A stretch of DNA of 47,906 bases, from positions 1 through 47,906 of the forward strand of contig JAJDCZ010000021.1 of NCBI GenBank assembly GCA_029260555.1, read 5' to 3'. The notes beneath the pieces were generated by a model. It worked only from the letters and a program-made list of their open reading frames with translations, had not been told where the DNA came from and made no database searches. The position numbers and the translations under genes were made by a program. Shown in pieces: positions 8,496 through 17,139 of this stretch (positions are counted from its first letter, which is position 1; every line of letters starts with the position of its first letter). Source of the stretch: Phycisphaerales bacterium (GTDB lineage: Bacteria; Planctomycetota; Phycisphaerae; Phycisphaerales; UBA1924).

Positions 8496-9689
8496 ATGTA
8501 CATTATTCGTCGCAGCAAGGTTGAAGATATCTCGATCTTTCTGAAGCTGGCCAAGATGGTCAACTTCATCAATCTGCCTCCCAGCAGAGAGATTATCACG
8601 GAAAAGATTGTTCACAGTCGACGAAGTTTTATTCGTGCAGCTGATCCCAAAGTTGTTCAATTGAAAAATACTACGGATGCCATAAAGAACCACGGCATCA
8701 CAGGCCTGGGTGATTCCACAGAGCGCAGCGATCTGTTCATGTTCTCGCTGGAAGATTTAGAGTCAGAATCCACACTTGGCACCAGCCAGCTCCTGGCACG
8801 CATGGGTGGTCCTGGAAATCCAAATGTATCTTTTCAGCTGATCAAAAAGAAATATTACAGCCAGTCGCTTCAATGGGGAACGACGCACACGGTTGCAAAG
8901 ATGTTTGAAGACGAGACCGGACCGACTGAAATCGGCGGGCTTATCCTGCAGCCTTCGTATCGCGGGCACCCCCTCAAGCTTGGTCGGCTGCTCAGCATGG
9001 TTCGATTTCATTTCATCGGCCTGCGTCGTCAGCTCTTTGCTGATCGCATGCTGGCTGAGATGATGGCACCTCTTACATCCGATGGCCATAACCATGTCTG
9101 GGATTATCTGGGCAGGCGGTTCATCCACCTGTCATATGAAGAAGCGGATCGTTTTTGTCAGATCTCGCGCGAGTTTATGACCTCGCTTTTACCAAAGGAA
9201 GAGATTCAACTGGCATTGCTTCCTCCTAAAGCTCGCGCAGGCATTGGTCAGGTCAGCAAGGAAACTGTTCCTGCACTCAAAATGCTCGAAAAGCTCGGCT
9301 TCATGAACCGGGATTACATCGATCCATTTGATGGAGGGCCTCACCTGGACTGCCCGACAGATGATGTTGTTACCGTCAAGCAGACTTTCACTGCACGGGT
9401 TCATGACACGATTGCAAAGGCCAAGTGCAAAGGCCACGGCATTGTCAGCACACTGGACAGTGATGGTGAGTTCCTGGCGGTGGAAACGCCGTATCACCTT
9501 GACACTAAAAAACGCGTACTTCTGCCTCGTGATGCCGTGCACAATATCAATGCAGACAATATCAGGATTGTGGGCATCACGCCTCTCACACCACCCAAGC
9601 GGACATCGACAATAAACAAATCTGGAAAAATCAGTAAAAAGGCTGTGAAAAAGCCAACGAAAAAAACCACACGGAGGAAAGCACCATGA
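8496..9689 (+). CDS. astA: Arginine/ornithine N-succinyltransferase with lysine-rich C-terminal tail
   Basis: AstA transfers succinyl from succinyl-CoA to the alpha-amino group of arginine (or ornithine in the AruF/AruG type). Family marks are the start MYIIRRSKVEDISIFLKLA, then GGLILQPSYRGH with LLSMVRFHFI after it, MLAEMMAPLTSDGHNHVWDY, LGRRFIHLSYEEADRF, and GFMNRDYIDPFDGGPHLDC. At 397 residues it is longer than the usual ~340. The extra length is a basic C-terminal tail (residues about 373-397) made of KISKKAVKKPTKKTTRRK, of unknown use, perhaps for nucleic acid or membrane contact. It overlaps astD by ATGA, so the two are translationally coupled. Confidence 0.9.
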   Translation: MYIIRRSKVEDISIFLKLAKMVNFINLPPSREIITEKIVHSRRSFIRAADPKVVQLKNTTDAIKNHGITGLGDSTERSDLFMFSLEDLESESTLGTSQLLARMGGPGNPNVSFQLIKKKYYSQSLQWGTTHTVAKMFEDETGPTEIGGLILQPSYRGHPLKLGRLLSMVRFHFIGLRRQLFADRMLAEMMAPLTSDGHNHVWDYLGRRFIHLSYEEADRFCQISREFMTSLLPKEEIQLALLPPKARAGIGQVSKETVPALKMLEKLGFMNRDYIDPFDGGPHLDCPTDDVVTVKQTFTARVHDTIAKAKCKGHGIVSTLDSDGEFLAVETPYHLDTKKRVLLPRDAVHNINADNIRIVGITPLTPPKRTSTINKSGKISKKAVKKPTKKTTRRKAP

Positions 9690-11242
9690 CGGGTGTGTCT
9701 CCTGCCATTGAGCCAGCAGATCTCATTGGTGGTTCGTGGGTGCCTGTCCCCGGCTCGGGGCTGATTTCGATCAACCCTGCAAACCCGGATCATGCTGTCT
9801 GGCAGGGCGATCCCAACATAGATCATGTGGATCTTGCAATCGCAGCAGCACAAAAAGCATTGCCCGCCTGGGCTAAGGCTTCACCGGCTGAGCGATTTGC
9901 CGTCTTGCACAGGTTTGCAGAGATTGCCAAACAGCGCGTTGATGACATTGCTCATCTGATCTGCGATGAAACAGGTAAGGCATTCTGGGATTGCAAAGCT
10001 GAGGCTGGGCTTGTCGCTGCCAAGGTCGATATCACGCTTGATCCCGCGGGTGGCATGTCGCGTGTGACGGGCTTTGATGTACCTTTGAACGAAACCAGAT
10101 CAGGGCGATGCTGGTTTCGATCTCATGGCGTGATGGCGGTCATTGGACCATTTAACTTTCCCGCCCATCTGCCTAATGGGCACATCATTCCAGCGCTGGC
10201 AATGGGTAACACAGTCGTATTCAAGCCGAGCGACAAGACCCCAGCTGTGGGGCAACTGCTTGTTGAGCTTCTGGATCAGGCATGCCGGGATGAGGGTGCC
10301 CCCACGGGAATCATCAACCTTGTACAGGGACGCGCTGAGATCGCATCACGAATCGTTCAGCATGCGGGCATCGATGGAATCCTGTTTACAGGTTCCTGGC
10401 CGGTTGGCAAACGCATTCTTGAAGCCAATCTCGATCGACCCAGCCGAATCATTGCACTTGAAATGGGTGGCAACAACGCTGCCATCGTGATGGATGATGC
10501 AGACCTTCGCCAGGCAGTGATCGAATGTGCCCGGTGTGCGTTTATTTCTACAGGCCAGCGTTGCACATGTACAAGGCGGATCATTGTCCATCAAAGCATT
10601 GCAGATCAGTTCATCACAGCGTTGAAAGAGGTTGCTTCGCAGATGACAGTGGGGGATCCACGGGCGAATCCGCCGGTGTTCATGGGGCCGATCATCAATG
10701 ACCAGTCGCGCTCAGCGGTGTTCAGCTTTGAAAGGATGCTCACAGCAGGCGGGGCAGAATCAATCCTGGAAGCTGCACCCGTTGAGCTTCCCAGGGGTGG
10801 CTATGGCATCTCGCCCGGGATTGTCAAAGTTAATAAGTTCACTGACAGCCCCGGCGAAGAGCTCGGCGATGGCATGGACTTTGACACAGGTTGCGATATC
10901 GAAATCTTCGGCCCACTCGTGCGTCTTAGCGTGACAGACTCGCTTGACGATGCCATCACGCAGGCCAATGCCACACGCTTTGGGCTGGCATCCTCGATCT
11001 TTACCCGCAGCGATTCAGCCATCGAGCGATTTCGGTATGAAGCCCGTGCGGGATGTATTAATACCAACTGTGGCACAGCAGGGGCATCCAGCAAACTGCC
11101 CTTTGGCGGGTTGGGCTTGTCAGGAAACCATCGTCCTGCGGGTTCGTTCAGCTTGGATTACTGTGCTTTTCCAGTTGCAGGCATGATCGAAACCGGCAAT
11201 GCTGCGACGCTGGCACCGGGCATGGTTGAGCCGAGCCTCTGA
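9686..11242 (+). CDS. astD: N-succinylglutamate 5-semialdehyde dehydrogenase
   Basis: AstD oxidises N-succinylglutamate semialdehyde to N-succinylglutamate with NAD+. The 518-residue product has the aldehyde dehydrogenase signatures: GPFNFPAHLPNGHIIPALAM at 154-173 (very close to known AstD), FKPSDKTPAVG at 179-189, the general base E259 in LEMGGNNAA, and the nucleophile C293 in STGQRCTCTRR. A perfect GGAGG lies 9 bases before ATG 9686 inside the end of astA, and the ATGA overlap indicates coupled translation. It ends the operon; the next gene is on the other strand 12 bases on. It is somewhat longer than E. coli AstD (about 490 residues). Confidence 0.93.
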   Translation: MTGVSPAIEPADLIGGSWVPVPGSGLISINPANPDHAVWQGDPNIDHVDLAIAAAQKALPAWAKASPAERFAVLHRFAEIAKQRVDDIAHLICDETGKAFWDCKAEAGLVAAKVDITLDPAGGMSRVTGFDVPLNETRSGRCWFRSHGVMAVIGPFNFPAHLPNGHIIPALAMGNTVVFKPSDKTPAVGQLLVELLDQACRDEGAPTGIINLVQGRAEIASRIVQHAGIDGILFTGSWPVGKRILEANLDRPSRIIALEMGGNNAAIVMDDADLRQAVIECARCAFISTGQRCTCTRRIIVHQSIADQFITALKEVASQMTVGDPRANPPVFMGPIINDQSRSAVFSFERMLTAGGAESILEAAPVELPRGGYGISPGIVKVNKFTDSPGEELGDGMDFDTGCDIEIFGPLVRLSVTDSLDDAITQANATRFGLASSIFTRSDSAIERFRYEARAGCINTNCGTAGASSKLPFGGLGLSGNHRPAGSFSLDYCAFPVAGMIETGNAATLAPGMVEPSL

Positions 11243-11253
11243 TCTATTTGGAT

Positions 11254-11658
11254 TCATTTGAGTCTGGTCATGGGCATGAGCCGACGGGTGCTGTCCTGAA
11301 TAATGAGTTCATCATCATTCGCCTGCACTATGATCAGCACAAGTTCATCGCCGGTTTGGTGTGGCGATGGACCTGATGACGATTCGACGAGAAGCACGAG
11401 TGTAATTTGATTGTGGACCCATGTGCCTTGGGTTTGGCGTGGGGTAAGTCCGGGCAAGCGCACTCCAAAGTCAAACCGTCCGTTTTCAAAAAGATCCAGC
11501 ACGACATAGCCGTTACTTGGTTCGTAGAACCATGAACCGACAAGTGGGTCAATCGCAGGTTCAGCCCGAGAGCAGCCCAGCGTGAGGGTTGTCATCAGGA
11601 TCAAACTGGCTGCCAGTTCGAGCATGAGCCAGACTTGGCTACTGACATGCAACTTCAC
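11254..11658 (-). CDS. Small lipoprotein of unknown function
   Basis: The 134-residue product has a signal sequence with a lipobox (LTLGC, cysteine at residue 29), so it is likely a membrane-anchored lipoprotein. The mature part begins DPLVGSWFYEP and continues YVVLDLFENGRFDFGV and GTWVHNQITLVL, a pattern of short beta strands seen in lipocalin-like or DUF-type small beta-barrel lipoproteins. I cannot assign a family. The GTG start at 11658 overlaps the pepP stop (GTGA), which suggests translational coupling to pepP; an internal ATG at 11625 would still give a full signal peptide. Confidence 0.65.
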   Translation of the reverse strand: MKLHVSSQVWLMLELAASLILMTTLTLGCSRAEPAIDPLVGSWFYEPSNGYVVLDLFENGRFDFGVRLPGLTPRQTQGTWVHNQITLVLLVESSSGPSPHQTGDELVLIIVQANDDELIIQDSTRRLMPMTRLK

Positions 11659-12893
11659 CCCCGCTTTGTTCGCCTGCGTGCCTGAGCCATGGTTTGCTGG
11701 ATGTCATCGATCTCTCGCGGGATGGCTGTAGACAGATTGGTACGGCCTCGTTCTGTGACGAGGATGTTATCTTCAATGCGGATGCCGAAGTTCTGATCCT
11801 GATAGTAAATCCCGGGTTCGATGGTGACGACCATGCCTGGTTTAAGAGGCCCATCGGGTTCAACATCATGCACTTCGATTCCCAGATGGTGACCGATGCC
11901 ATGGATGAACGAATCGCCATAGCCAGCCTTGTCGATAATGGCGCGAGCTGCCTGGTCTGCATCGGAGAGTCGATTGCCGGGTTTGACGACTCGGATTGCA
12001 GCTTTGAGGGCATCAAGTACGACGGTGTAATGATGCTTTTGTTGTTTGGAAAATCGGCCATTGACGGGATAGGTGCGTGTGATGTCTGCAGCGTAGTGGT
12101 TCACACTTGCGCCAGCATCGATCACGAGCAAGTCGCCATCTTCGCAGGTGCAGTTGTTGACTGAGTAATGCAGTACTGCACCATTTTTCCCAGATCCAAC
12201 GATCGAGTTGTACGCAGGGCCCAAGGCTCCATTTTTCAGAAATCCGTTTTCCATCACGCGCTGGACCTGATGTTCACTTACACCCGGAGCCATCGCGCCC
12301 ATCGCAGCAACATGCCCAGCGTGCGTTGCTGCGATTGCTTTTTTCATCAATCGAAGTTCAGCTGGGGATTTACGCCCTCGCATGCTTGAGAGCAGGCTCG
12401 TCTGATTTGTGATTGATACCCCGACCATGCGTTCTGTAATCTTGCGATAAAGCGCCAGATCAGATGAAACCGGTGCGGTGTAGTTGGCAAATGGATGCAG
12501 GCATGCAAGTGATCCACAGCGACTGACAGCGTGGTTCATCAGTCTGGGCATGGCACCAATGCGCATGACGGATTCAAAGCCGGTCTGATCACGCAGGGAT
12601 TGGCTGATGGTTTCACGAATGCCATCCCATGATTCCATTTCCGGGTTCAAAGGCTTGAGAAGCAGCACGATCCGTCGTCTGGCATCCTCAGCCTTGGGGT
12701 TGAACACCACTGCAGCACCGGGCTCATCAACAATGCCCGTCAGATAAAAAAAGTTCCAATCCGGCAGCCATTGACCTGAAAGTGGTGGAGCACCATCACC
12801 TGCAAAGATCACCGCAGCACTGCCTTTGAGTGAACGGAGCACTGTCCGTCGGCGGGCTTGATATTCAGCGACACGAACTCCAGGTACAAGCAT
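11655..12893 (-). CDS. pepP: Xaa-Pro aminopeptidase (aminopeptidase P, M24B)
   Basis: The enzyme removes an N-terminal residue ahead of proline using two metal ions. The N-terminal AMP_N domain contains FIAGD-like VIFAGDGAPPLSG and NFFYLTGIVDEPGAAVVF. The C-terminal pita-bread domain has the ligands in order: DAGASVNHYAADITRTYP with two aspartates, HGIGHHLGIEVHD with the histidine, TIEPGIYY with a glutamate and GIRIEDNILVTE with the last glutamate. Start ATG 12893 is chosen because GGAG stands 6 bases before it and because a -10 box at 12926-12931 overlaps the only longer (TTG) start. Length 412 residues, close to the bacterial family. Confidence 0.93.
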   Translation of the reverse strand: MLVPGVRVAEYQARRRTVLRSLKGSAAVIFAGDGAPPLSGQWLPDWNFFYLTGIVDEPGAAVVFNPKAEDARRRIVLLLKPLNPEMESWDGIRETISQSLRDQTGFESVMRIGAMPRLMNHAVSRCGSLACLHPFANYTAPVSSDLALYRKITERMVGVSITNQTSLLSSMRGRKSPAELRLMKKAIAATHAGHVAAMGAMAPGVSEHQVQRVMENGFLKNGALGPAYNSIVGSGKNGAVLHYSVNNCTCEDGDLLVIDAGASVNHYAADITRTYPVNGRFSKQQKHHYTVVLDALKAAIRVVKPGNRLSDADQAARAIIDKAGYGDSFIHGIGHHLGIEVHDVEPDGPLKPGMVVTIEPGIYYQDQNFGIRIEDNILVTERGRTNLSTAIPREIDDIQQTMAQARRRTKRG

Positions 12894-12925
12894 GAGCATC
12901 TCCACATCATAAAAACAGTCATGCA

Positions 12926-12931
12926 ATCATA
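12926..12931 (-). promoter_or_regulatory. Putative -10 box of pepP
   Basis: CGCTATGAT on the minus strand carries TATGAT at 12931-12926. It predicts transcription from about 12919 and a 26-base leader with GGAG before ATG 12893. Confidence 0.4.
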
Positions 12932-13005
12932 GCGCGACCGCAGCTATGTATGAAGATATGCTCACTCAGTGCAGAGGGGTTTGTCACATGCGTGGTTTGA
13001 AATGC

Positions 13006-13419
13006 TCATGCATTGGCAGAGTGCTCAGCAATTCCAAACGCTGACTGGATTCGCTGCGCTGTCTGGTCGTCATACAGGGATGACTTGCCAATCCCGGGAA
13101 CAGCCCCGGCTTGAACGGCATGCTGCTGGGCATCTTCATAATTCGACACCAGCATCATCTTTGGGGGATTCACAGCGTTATTTGATGCAAGTGATGCGAT
13201 CAGATCGACGCCGTTCTCGCTGGAAAACCTGCCTTCCAGAACCCGGTTGACCAACAGCAGATCCGCCTCGCTGAGTTGATCGATCAGCGTCTGCTCATTG
13301 TTTATTCTCTCCATCTTGATCGAAGAGCTGATGCTGCGAAGAGCACTCTTGAGCGCGTAGGAATCAGGTATGCAATGGCCTACCAGAAAAACCTTGTAGC
13401 TGTCTTGTTTATCAGTCAT
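13006..13419 (-). CDS. Degenerate (pseudo-)receiver domain protein
   Basis: The 137-residue product has the size and secondary-structure pattern of a response-regulator receiver domain: YKVFLVGHCIPDSYALKSAL at the first strand and helix, ADLLLVNRVLEG at the third strand, MMLVSNYEDAQQHAVQAGAV at the fourth, and GIGKSSL with a lysine (K112) at the usual switch position. The phosphate-accepting aspartate at the end of strand 3 is replaced (N58), and the acidic pair after strand 1 is missing. It is therefore probably not phosphorylated and may act by protein contact. Its start overlaps the 3' end of tilS by 8 bases. No histidine kinase is nearby. The family call is by pattern and is moderate. Confidence 0.6.
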   Translation of the reverse strand: MTDKQDSYKVFLVGHCIPDSYALKSALRSISSSIKMERINNEQTLIDQLSEADLLLVNRVLEGRFSSENGVDLIASLASNNAVNPPKMMLVSNYEDAQQHAVQAGAVPGIGKSSLYDDQTAQRIQSAFGIAEHSANA

Positions 13420-14473
13420 GGCATGACGCTCCTTGTACTGTTACAGAATCCTTCCTGACCATTATACAACCCGTAGCCCACGCGAATGATCGAACTTCTC
13501 CTGACGAATCAAAAATCGCACGCAGCACATCACGCATCATTGAGCCGCCCAGACGATCCATTCCGCGATCTCCCGTGACCTTTCGTGCTGCCAGGCGTAG
13601 TGCTGAACCGACCACCACGCCTTTTTGTTTCCGCAGCATCGACCGTTTCCAACACACCTTGCCCGGCGAATGCTGAGCTTGCCCAACCAGTGCTGCCGCA
13701 AGCTCTTCCATCAGTTCGCCCACATCCTGTAGCGACTCTACAGCCTGGGCAGACCGCTCTGAAGCTCCCGGGGCCAACTCGTCAAGAATCGGAAGCACCC
13801 GCTCTCGTATAGATGCACGCAATCGAGAAAGGTCACAGTTGGTGTGATCCTCTGCCCAGTTCCACCCCGCCAGCTTGCAAATGGACCCTGCATCGACGCT
13901 GGAGATTCTCAGCATGGGTCGAATCACTATCTGAGAGGTCTTCTTGAGAGGTCTGCTGGGAGCGATGCAACCCAGCCCCGCCAGCCCCGAACCCCGAATC
14001 AGACGCATCAGGAGCGTTTCCAGCTGATCATCAGCATGATGAGCGGTGGCGATAAAATCCATGCCCAACTCACCTGCCATCAGCCCGAGTGCGTCATATC
14101 GAAGCTCCCGGGCGAGAGCTTCATGATTGCCAGGCTTGTCCACCACCTGGATTGACCGTTCGACAAACCCGAGTCCCAGCTGAGCTGCAAGTTTGGCCAC
14201 AGCATCCCGGTCTGCATGGGCCAGTTCCATTGGTCTGAGATCATGGACGACATGCCCCAGATAAAGCCTTTGCGAGGCATCCAGTTTGGCTGATGCCAGT
14301 GCAATTGCCAGGGCGCTGGAATCCCGTCCACCTGAGCAGGCGATCAGCGTCGAACAGTTTGCGGGCGTATGGTTGTGCTTATCCATTGCAGATTGGCATA
14401 ACTCGCGCCAGCGGGTTACGATCTGGCTGACAATGGGTGATCGTCCAATTTGGTACATTGCTGCACGGGTCAC
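13412..14473 (-). CDS. tilS: tRNA(Ile)-lysidine synthetase
   Basis: TilS attaches lysine to C34 of the CAU-anticodon tRNA(Ile) using ATP. The PP-loop motif CSGGRDSSALAIAL is at 46-59, followed by HVVHDLRP, RYDAL and the family motif TAHHADDQLETLLMRLIRGS with GLAGLGCI. The C-terminal part is short, so it resembles the TilS forms that lack the full substrate-binding domains (353 residues). GTG at 14473 is taken as start because TATCAT stands exactly 6 bases before it, as at other leaderless starts here; ATG 14458 is the alternative. The degenerate receiver gene overlaps its end. Confidence 0.93.
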   Translation of the reverse strand: MTRAAMYQIGRSPIVSQIVTRWRELCQSAMDKHNHTPANCSTLIACSGGRDSSALAIALASAKLDASQRLYLGHVVHDLRPMELAHADRDAVAKLAAQLGLGFVERSIQVVDKPGNHEALARELRYDALGLMAGELGMDFIATAHHADDQLETLLMRLIRGSGLAGLGCIAPSRPLKKTSQIVIRPMLRISSVDAGSICKLAGWNWAEDHTNCDLSRLRASIRERVLPILDELAPGASERSAQAVESLQDVGELMEELAAALVGQAQHSPGKVCWKRSMLRKQKGVVVGSALRLAARKVTGDRGMDRLGGSMMRDVLRAIFDSSGEVRSFAWATGCIMVRKDSVTVQGASCHD

Positions 14474-14479
14474 AGCAAG

Positions 14480-14489
14480 ATGATAGGGT
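14480..14489. promoter_or_regulatory. Overlapping divergent -10 boxes (tilS and membrane protein)
   Basis: On the minus strand TATCAT (14485-14480) is 6 bases from the tilS GTG. On the plus strand TAGGGT (14484-14489) overlaps it by two bases and points to the membrane protein gene at 14530. If both are used, RNA polymerase could occupy only one at a time. Confidence 0.35.
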
Positions 14490-14529
14490 GTCCCACAAGA
14501 TCAGCCCTTTTACGACACGGAATGTCGGC

Positions 14530-15159
14530 GTGAATGCACAAAACCAGACCCAACCAGACCAAGCCAGCACCCAGCAGCCCGCTGATCCCGATCAGCCCGA
14601 GCAGGGTCTTTCCACGCAGGAGATAATCGGGTCCACAGCCATTACCCTTGGCATTGGGATGCTGGCGTTGATATTGCTGCGGAATCTGGTTAAACGCCGC
14701 AAGATGTCCCGTGCTCAGCCTCATCTTGCCCCCGATGAACGCCTCGAGTCCATCCGCCATGATGCTGAGCAGCGTGCCCGCGTCGAAAGCTATGGCGTGC
14801 GCACCGAAGAAATTATCCGCGATCTCGTCGCCAAGCTCGACAACCGCATCGCTGCCATAGAAAAACTGATCGAAGATGCTGACGACCGCCTGCGCCGCTT
14901 GCAATCTTCCCTCCCCTCGTCCCCCTCCTCATTCTCCCCATCTGATATTGCCCAGCCTCATTCATCGCAGCCCCTTCATGCTGAGACATCTCAGCCCCAG
15001 CCTGTGGGTGCTGATGTCATGGCTCAGGATTCGGTCGATCCCGTCAACAGGCAGATCTTCAACCTGGCAGACGAAGGGCTTTCACCGATCGAAATCGCCC
15101 AGAACATCAACCAGCATGTCGGCAAGGTCGAGTTGATCCTGGCACTGCGGCAACGCTGA
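14530..15159 (+). CDS. Membrane-anchored coiled-coil protein with SwrB/DUF6115-like C-terminal helix
   Basis: No enzyme is recognised. After a Gln/Pro-rich segment (QNQTQPDQASTQQPADPDQ) there is one transmembrane helix (IIGSTAITLGIGMLALILL), then a basic stop-transfer RNLVKRRK. A charged coiled coil follows, from about ERLESIRHDAEQR to DDRLRRLQSS, then a Ser/Pro-rich linker. The C-terminus, IFNLADEGLSPIEIAQNINQ with KVELILALRQR after it, resembles the small helix-turn-helix-like end of SwrB/DUF6115 proteins. A GTG at 14530 is used as start; an upstream GTG at 14437 lies before the predicted promoter at 14484-14489 and inside tilS, so it is unlikely. Start position is uncertain. Confidence 0.6.
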   Translation: MNAQNQTQPDQASTQQPADPDQPEQGLSTQEIIGSTAITLGIGMLALILLRNLVKRRKMSRAQPHLAPDERLESIRHDAEQRARVESYGVRTEEIIRDLVAKLDNRIAAIEKLIEDADDRLRRLQSSLPSSPSSFSPSDIAQPHSSQPLHAETSQPQPVGADVMAQDSVDPVNRQIFNLADEGLSPIEIAQNINQHVGKVELILALRQR

Positions 15160-15233
15160 GCGCACTGTCCTTCGTGCGTCTGCAATCACCATTAGAATAT
15201 AAGACGAGTCTCCCCCAAGTCGCTCAGCTCACA

Positions 15234-15479
15234 TCAGTGGTTGCACATGTTCAGGGGGTCCATTTTGAACTCGCCATTGATATCGCCCGCGAGCTTGCCT
15301 CGTTCTTTGAGGAACTCGATGAGCTGGTCTGCGGTCAGGTTGTTTTGCGAGCAGGTGTGGAACCTGGCTTCGGGGCCGAACTTCTCAGCCAGATCGGCCT
15401 TGAGCGTCTGGCGTGTGTAGGTCTTGCCCGAATCGAGCATCAGGTGCATGACTTCATGAGCGTGGATGAGCTGGAGCAT
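15234..15479 (-). CDS. YecH-like putative metal-binding protein (DUF2492)
   Basis: The 81-residue product reads IHAHEVMHLMLDSGKTYTRQ near the start, FGPEARFHTCSQNNLTADQL in the middle, and ends DPLNMCNH. This is the conserved pattern of the DUF2492/YecH family, small cytoplasmic proteins with His and Cys residues (HAHEVMH, FHTC, CNH) thought to bind metal. ATG 15479 is chosen over a frame start at 15557 because GGAGG stands 9 bases before it and the family begins there. It sits alone between two plus-strand genes. No function is established. Confidence 0.85.
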   Translation of the reverse strand: MLQLIHAHEVMHLMLDSGKTYTRQTLKADLAEKFGPEARFHTCSQNNLTADQLIEFLKERGKLAGDINGEFKMDPLNMCNH

Positions 15480-15677
15480 GAGATAAAGCCTCCGGGCAGT
15501 TTGATGGTCTGTGAAAAACGACACCGGGGAGTGACAATCCACCCACCAGCACCCCATGATATGAATCTCAGACCATTTTGTCCAGAACTATCGCTACAGA
15601 ACATTGACTCCCCGGTATTGGGGGCAATCTTCATGCCTTCGGACCAGAGAATCATGTATAATGAAATCCTCTCTTGG

Positions 15678-15683
15678 TATGAT
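15678..15683 (+). promoter_or_regulatory. Extended -10 promoter of ankyrin gene 1
   Basis: TGGTATGAT is an extended -10 box (TGn then TATGAT). The surrounding bases are shared with the promoter of the paralogue at 17483-17488 (TGGTATGAT, then TGTCTCAA). A second hexamer, TATAAT, lies at 15657-15662. Confidence 0.5.
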
Positions 15684-15708
15684 ATTGTCTCAACGATGGG
15701 GTTCAGGA

Positions 15709-17136
15709 GTGACCAGATCAAAGCCTATGGCTGTCTTCGTGAGCCTGATATGTCTCGGGCTTTGTGTTGTGTCTCCGTTTGCCTGTTCAAAGACGAAGAG
15801 ACCATCATCACAGACGGCACGATCAAATCTGGATGCCAAACTCATCACCGCTGCATCTCAAGGGACCCCCGCTGAAGTTCTCACTTTGCTTGAAGCGGGT
15901 GCAGATGTCAATGCACGCAATGAAGATGGCTTTACAGTGCTGATGTACGCTGGGATTTACAACACGAACCCCGAAATCATTTCAATCCTGCTCACGGCCG
16001 GTGCCGATATCAAGGCAAAGTTGGAAGATGGCGATACTGCATTAATGTTCGCGGCAGAAGTAAACTCGAATCCTCAGGTTCTTTCGGCGTTACTTGCTGG
16101 AGGTGCCAATGTAAGTGCTCGCGGCAAGGAGAGATTTACCGTATTGATGTATGCTGCTTATAATAACACAAATCCAGATATTGTTATTACGCTGATCAAT
16201 GCTGGAGCAGAAGCGAACGCAGTAATGGAAAATGGCTCCACCGCCTTGATGTTTGCAGCTGAAACTAACACTAATCCCGAAGTTGTCAAGGCTTTGCTCA
16301 AGGCGGGAGCAGATATCAATGCCCGCATGGATGACGGCAGAACTTCTCTCATGTCAGCAGCGGCTTTTAATACCAACTTACAGGTCATCACGGTTTTGCT
16401 TGAGGCTGGTGCAAAGATCAATGAATGCGACAATACAGGCCAATCCGCCTTGATGTATGCAGCGCCTTCAAATTATGAGGTCGAAGTTATCAAAACACTC
16501 CTCAATGCTGGCGCAGATGTCAATGTGCAAGACAAGTATGGTTTTGCCATATTGACCCGTGCCGCACATGGAAACTCAAATCCGGCTGTTATCACGGCTC
16601 TTGTCGAAGCGGGGGCAGATGTGAGTGCACATAGAGTCACTGGGATGAACGCGCTGATGACAGCCGCTCGATGGAATAATAATCCTGAAATAATCACAGC
16701 ACTCGTTGCCGCCGGTGCAAATGTCAATGCAGTCGATACGAATGGTCAAACTGTTCTGATGTATGCGGCAACCAATAACTCGAATCCCCAAGTCATTGCG
16801 GCTCTGACGACGGCCGGTGCTTCGGTAGATGCACAAATAGATGATGGCAGTACCGCCTTGATGCTTGCTGCCGCACATAACTCAAATCCAGAAGTCATCG
16901 GGGCACTGATCACGGCTGGTGCCACGGTTAATGCGCAAATGGATGATGGCAGCACCGCCTTGATGCATGCTGCAAGGTATAGCTCCGATCCTCAAGTCGT
17001 CACCACTCTGCTCAGAGCCGGTGCAGATGCGAAGATACGAGATGATTCAGGATTGACGGCATTAGACTATGCACAAGATACCTGGATACTCAAGGATTCA
17101 GATGCTTTGGCGCAGCTTGAAGAAGCATCCAGATAA
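15709..17136 (+). CDS. Secreted ankyrin-repeat protein 1
   Basis: The product (475 residues from GTG 15709) is a signal peptide followed by about 12 ankyrin repeats. The export signal is MAVFVSLICLGLCVVSPFAC with SKTK after it; the cysteine may be lipidated but the -3 position is not a good lipobox. The repeats are 34 residues with the consensus TNPEVITALLEAGADVNARD followed by DGxTALMYAAxxN. Ankyrin arrays bind proteins; no catalytic domain is present. The GTG is chosen because it aligns with the ATG of the paralogue at 17510 (MPGSKIMVVFVSL versus VTRSKPMAVFVSL); frames from 15604 include the promoter and are too long. Promoter, signal peptide, repeats and 3' flank are all shared with the next gene. 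Confidence 0.88.
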   Translation: MTRSKPMAVFVSLICLGLCVVSPFACSKTKRPSSQTARSNLDAKLITAASQGTPAEVLTLLEAGADVNARNEDGFTVLMYAGIYNTNPEIISILLTAGADIKAKLEDGDTALMFAAEVNSNPQVLSALLAGGANVSARGKERFTVLMYAAYNNTNPDIVITLINAGAEANAVMENGSTALMFAAETNTNPEVVKALLKAGADINARMDDGRTSLMSAAAFNTNLQVITVLLEAGAKINECDNTGQSALMYAAPSNYEVEVIKTLLNAGADVNVQDKYGFAILTRAAHGNSNPAVITALVEAGADVSAHRVTGMNALMTAARWNNNPEIITALVAAGANVNAVDTNGQTVLMYAATNNSNPQVIAALTTAGASVDAQIDDGSTALMLAAAHNSNPEVIGALITAGATVNAQMDDGSTALMHAARYSSDPQVVTTLLRAGADAKIRDDSGLTALDYAQDTWILKDSDALAQLEEASR

Positions 17137-17139
17137 TCA

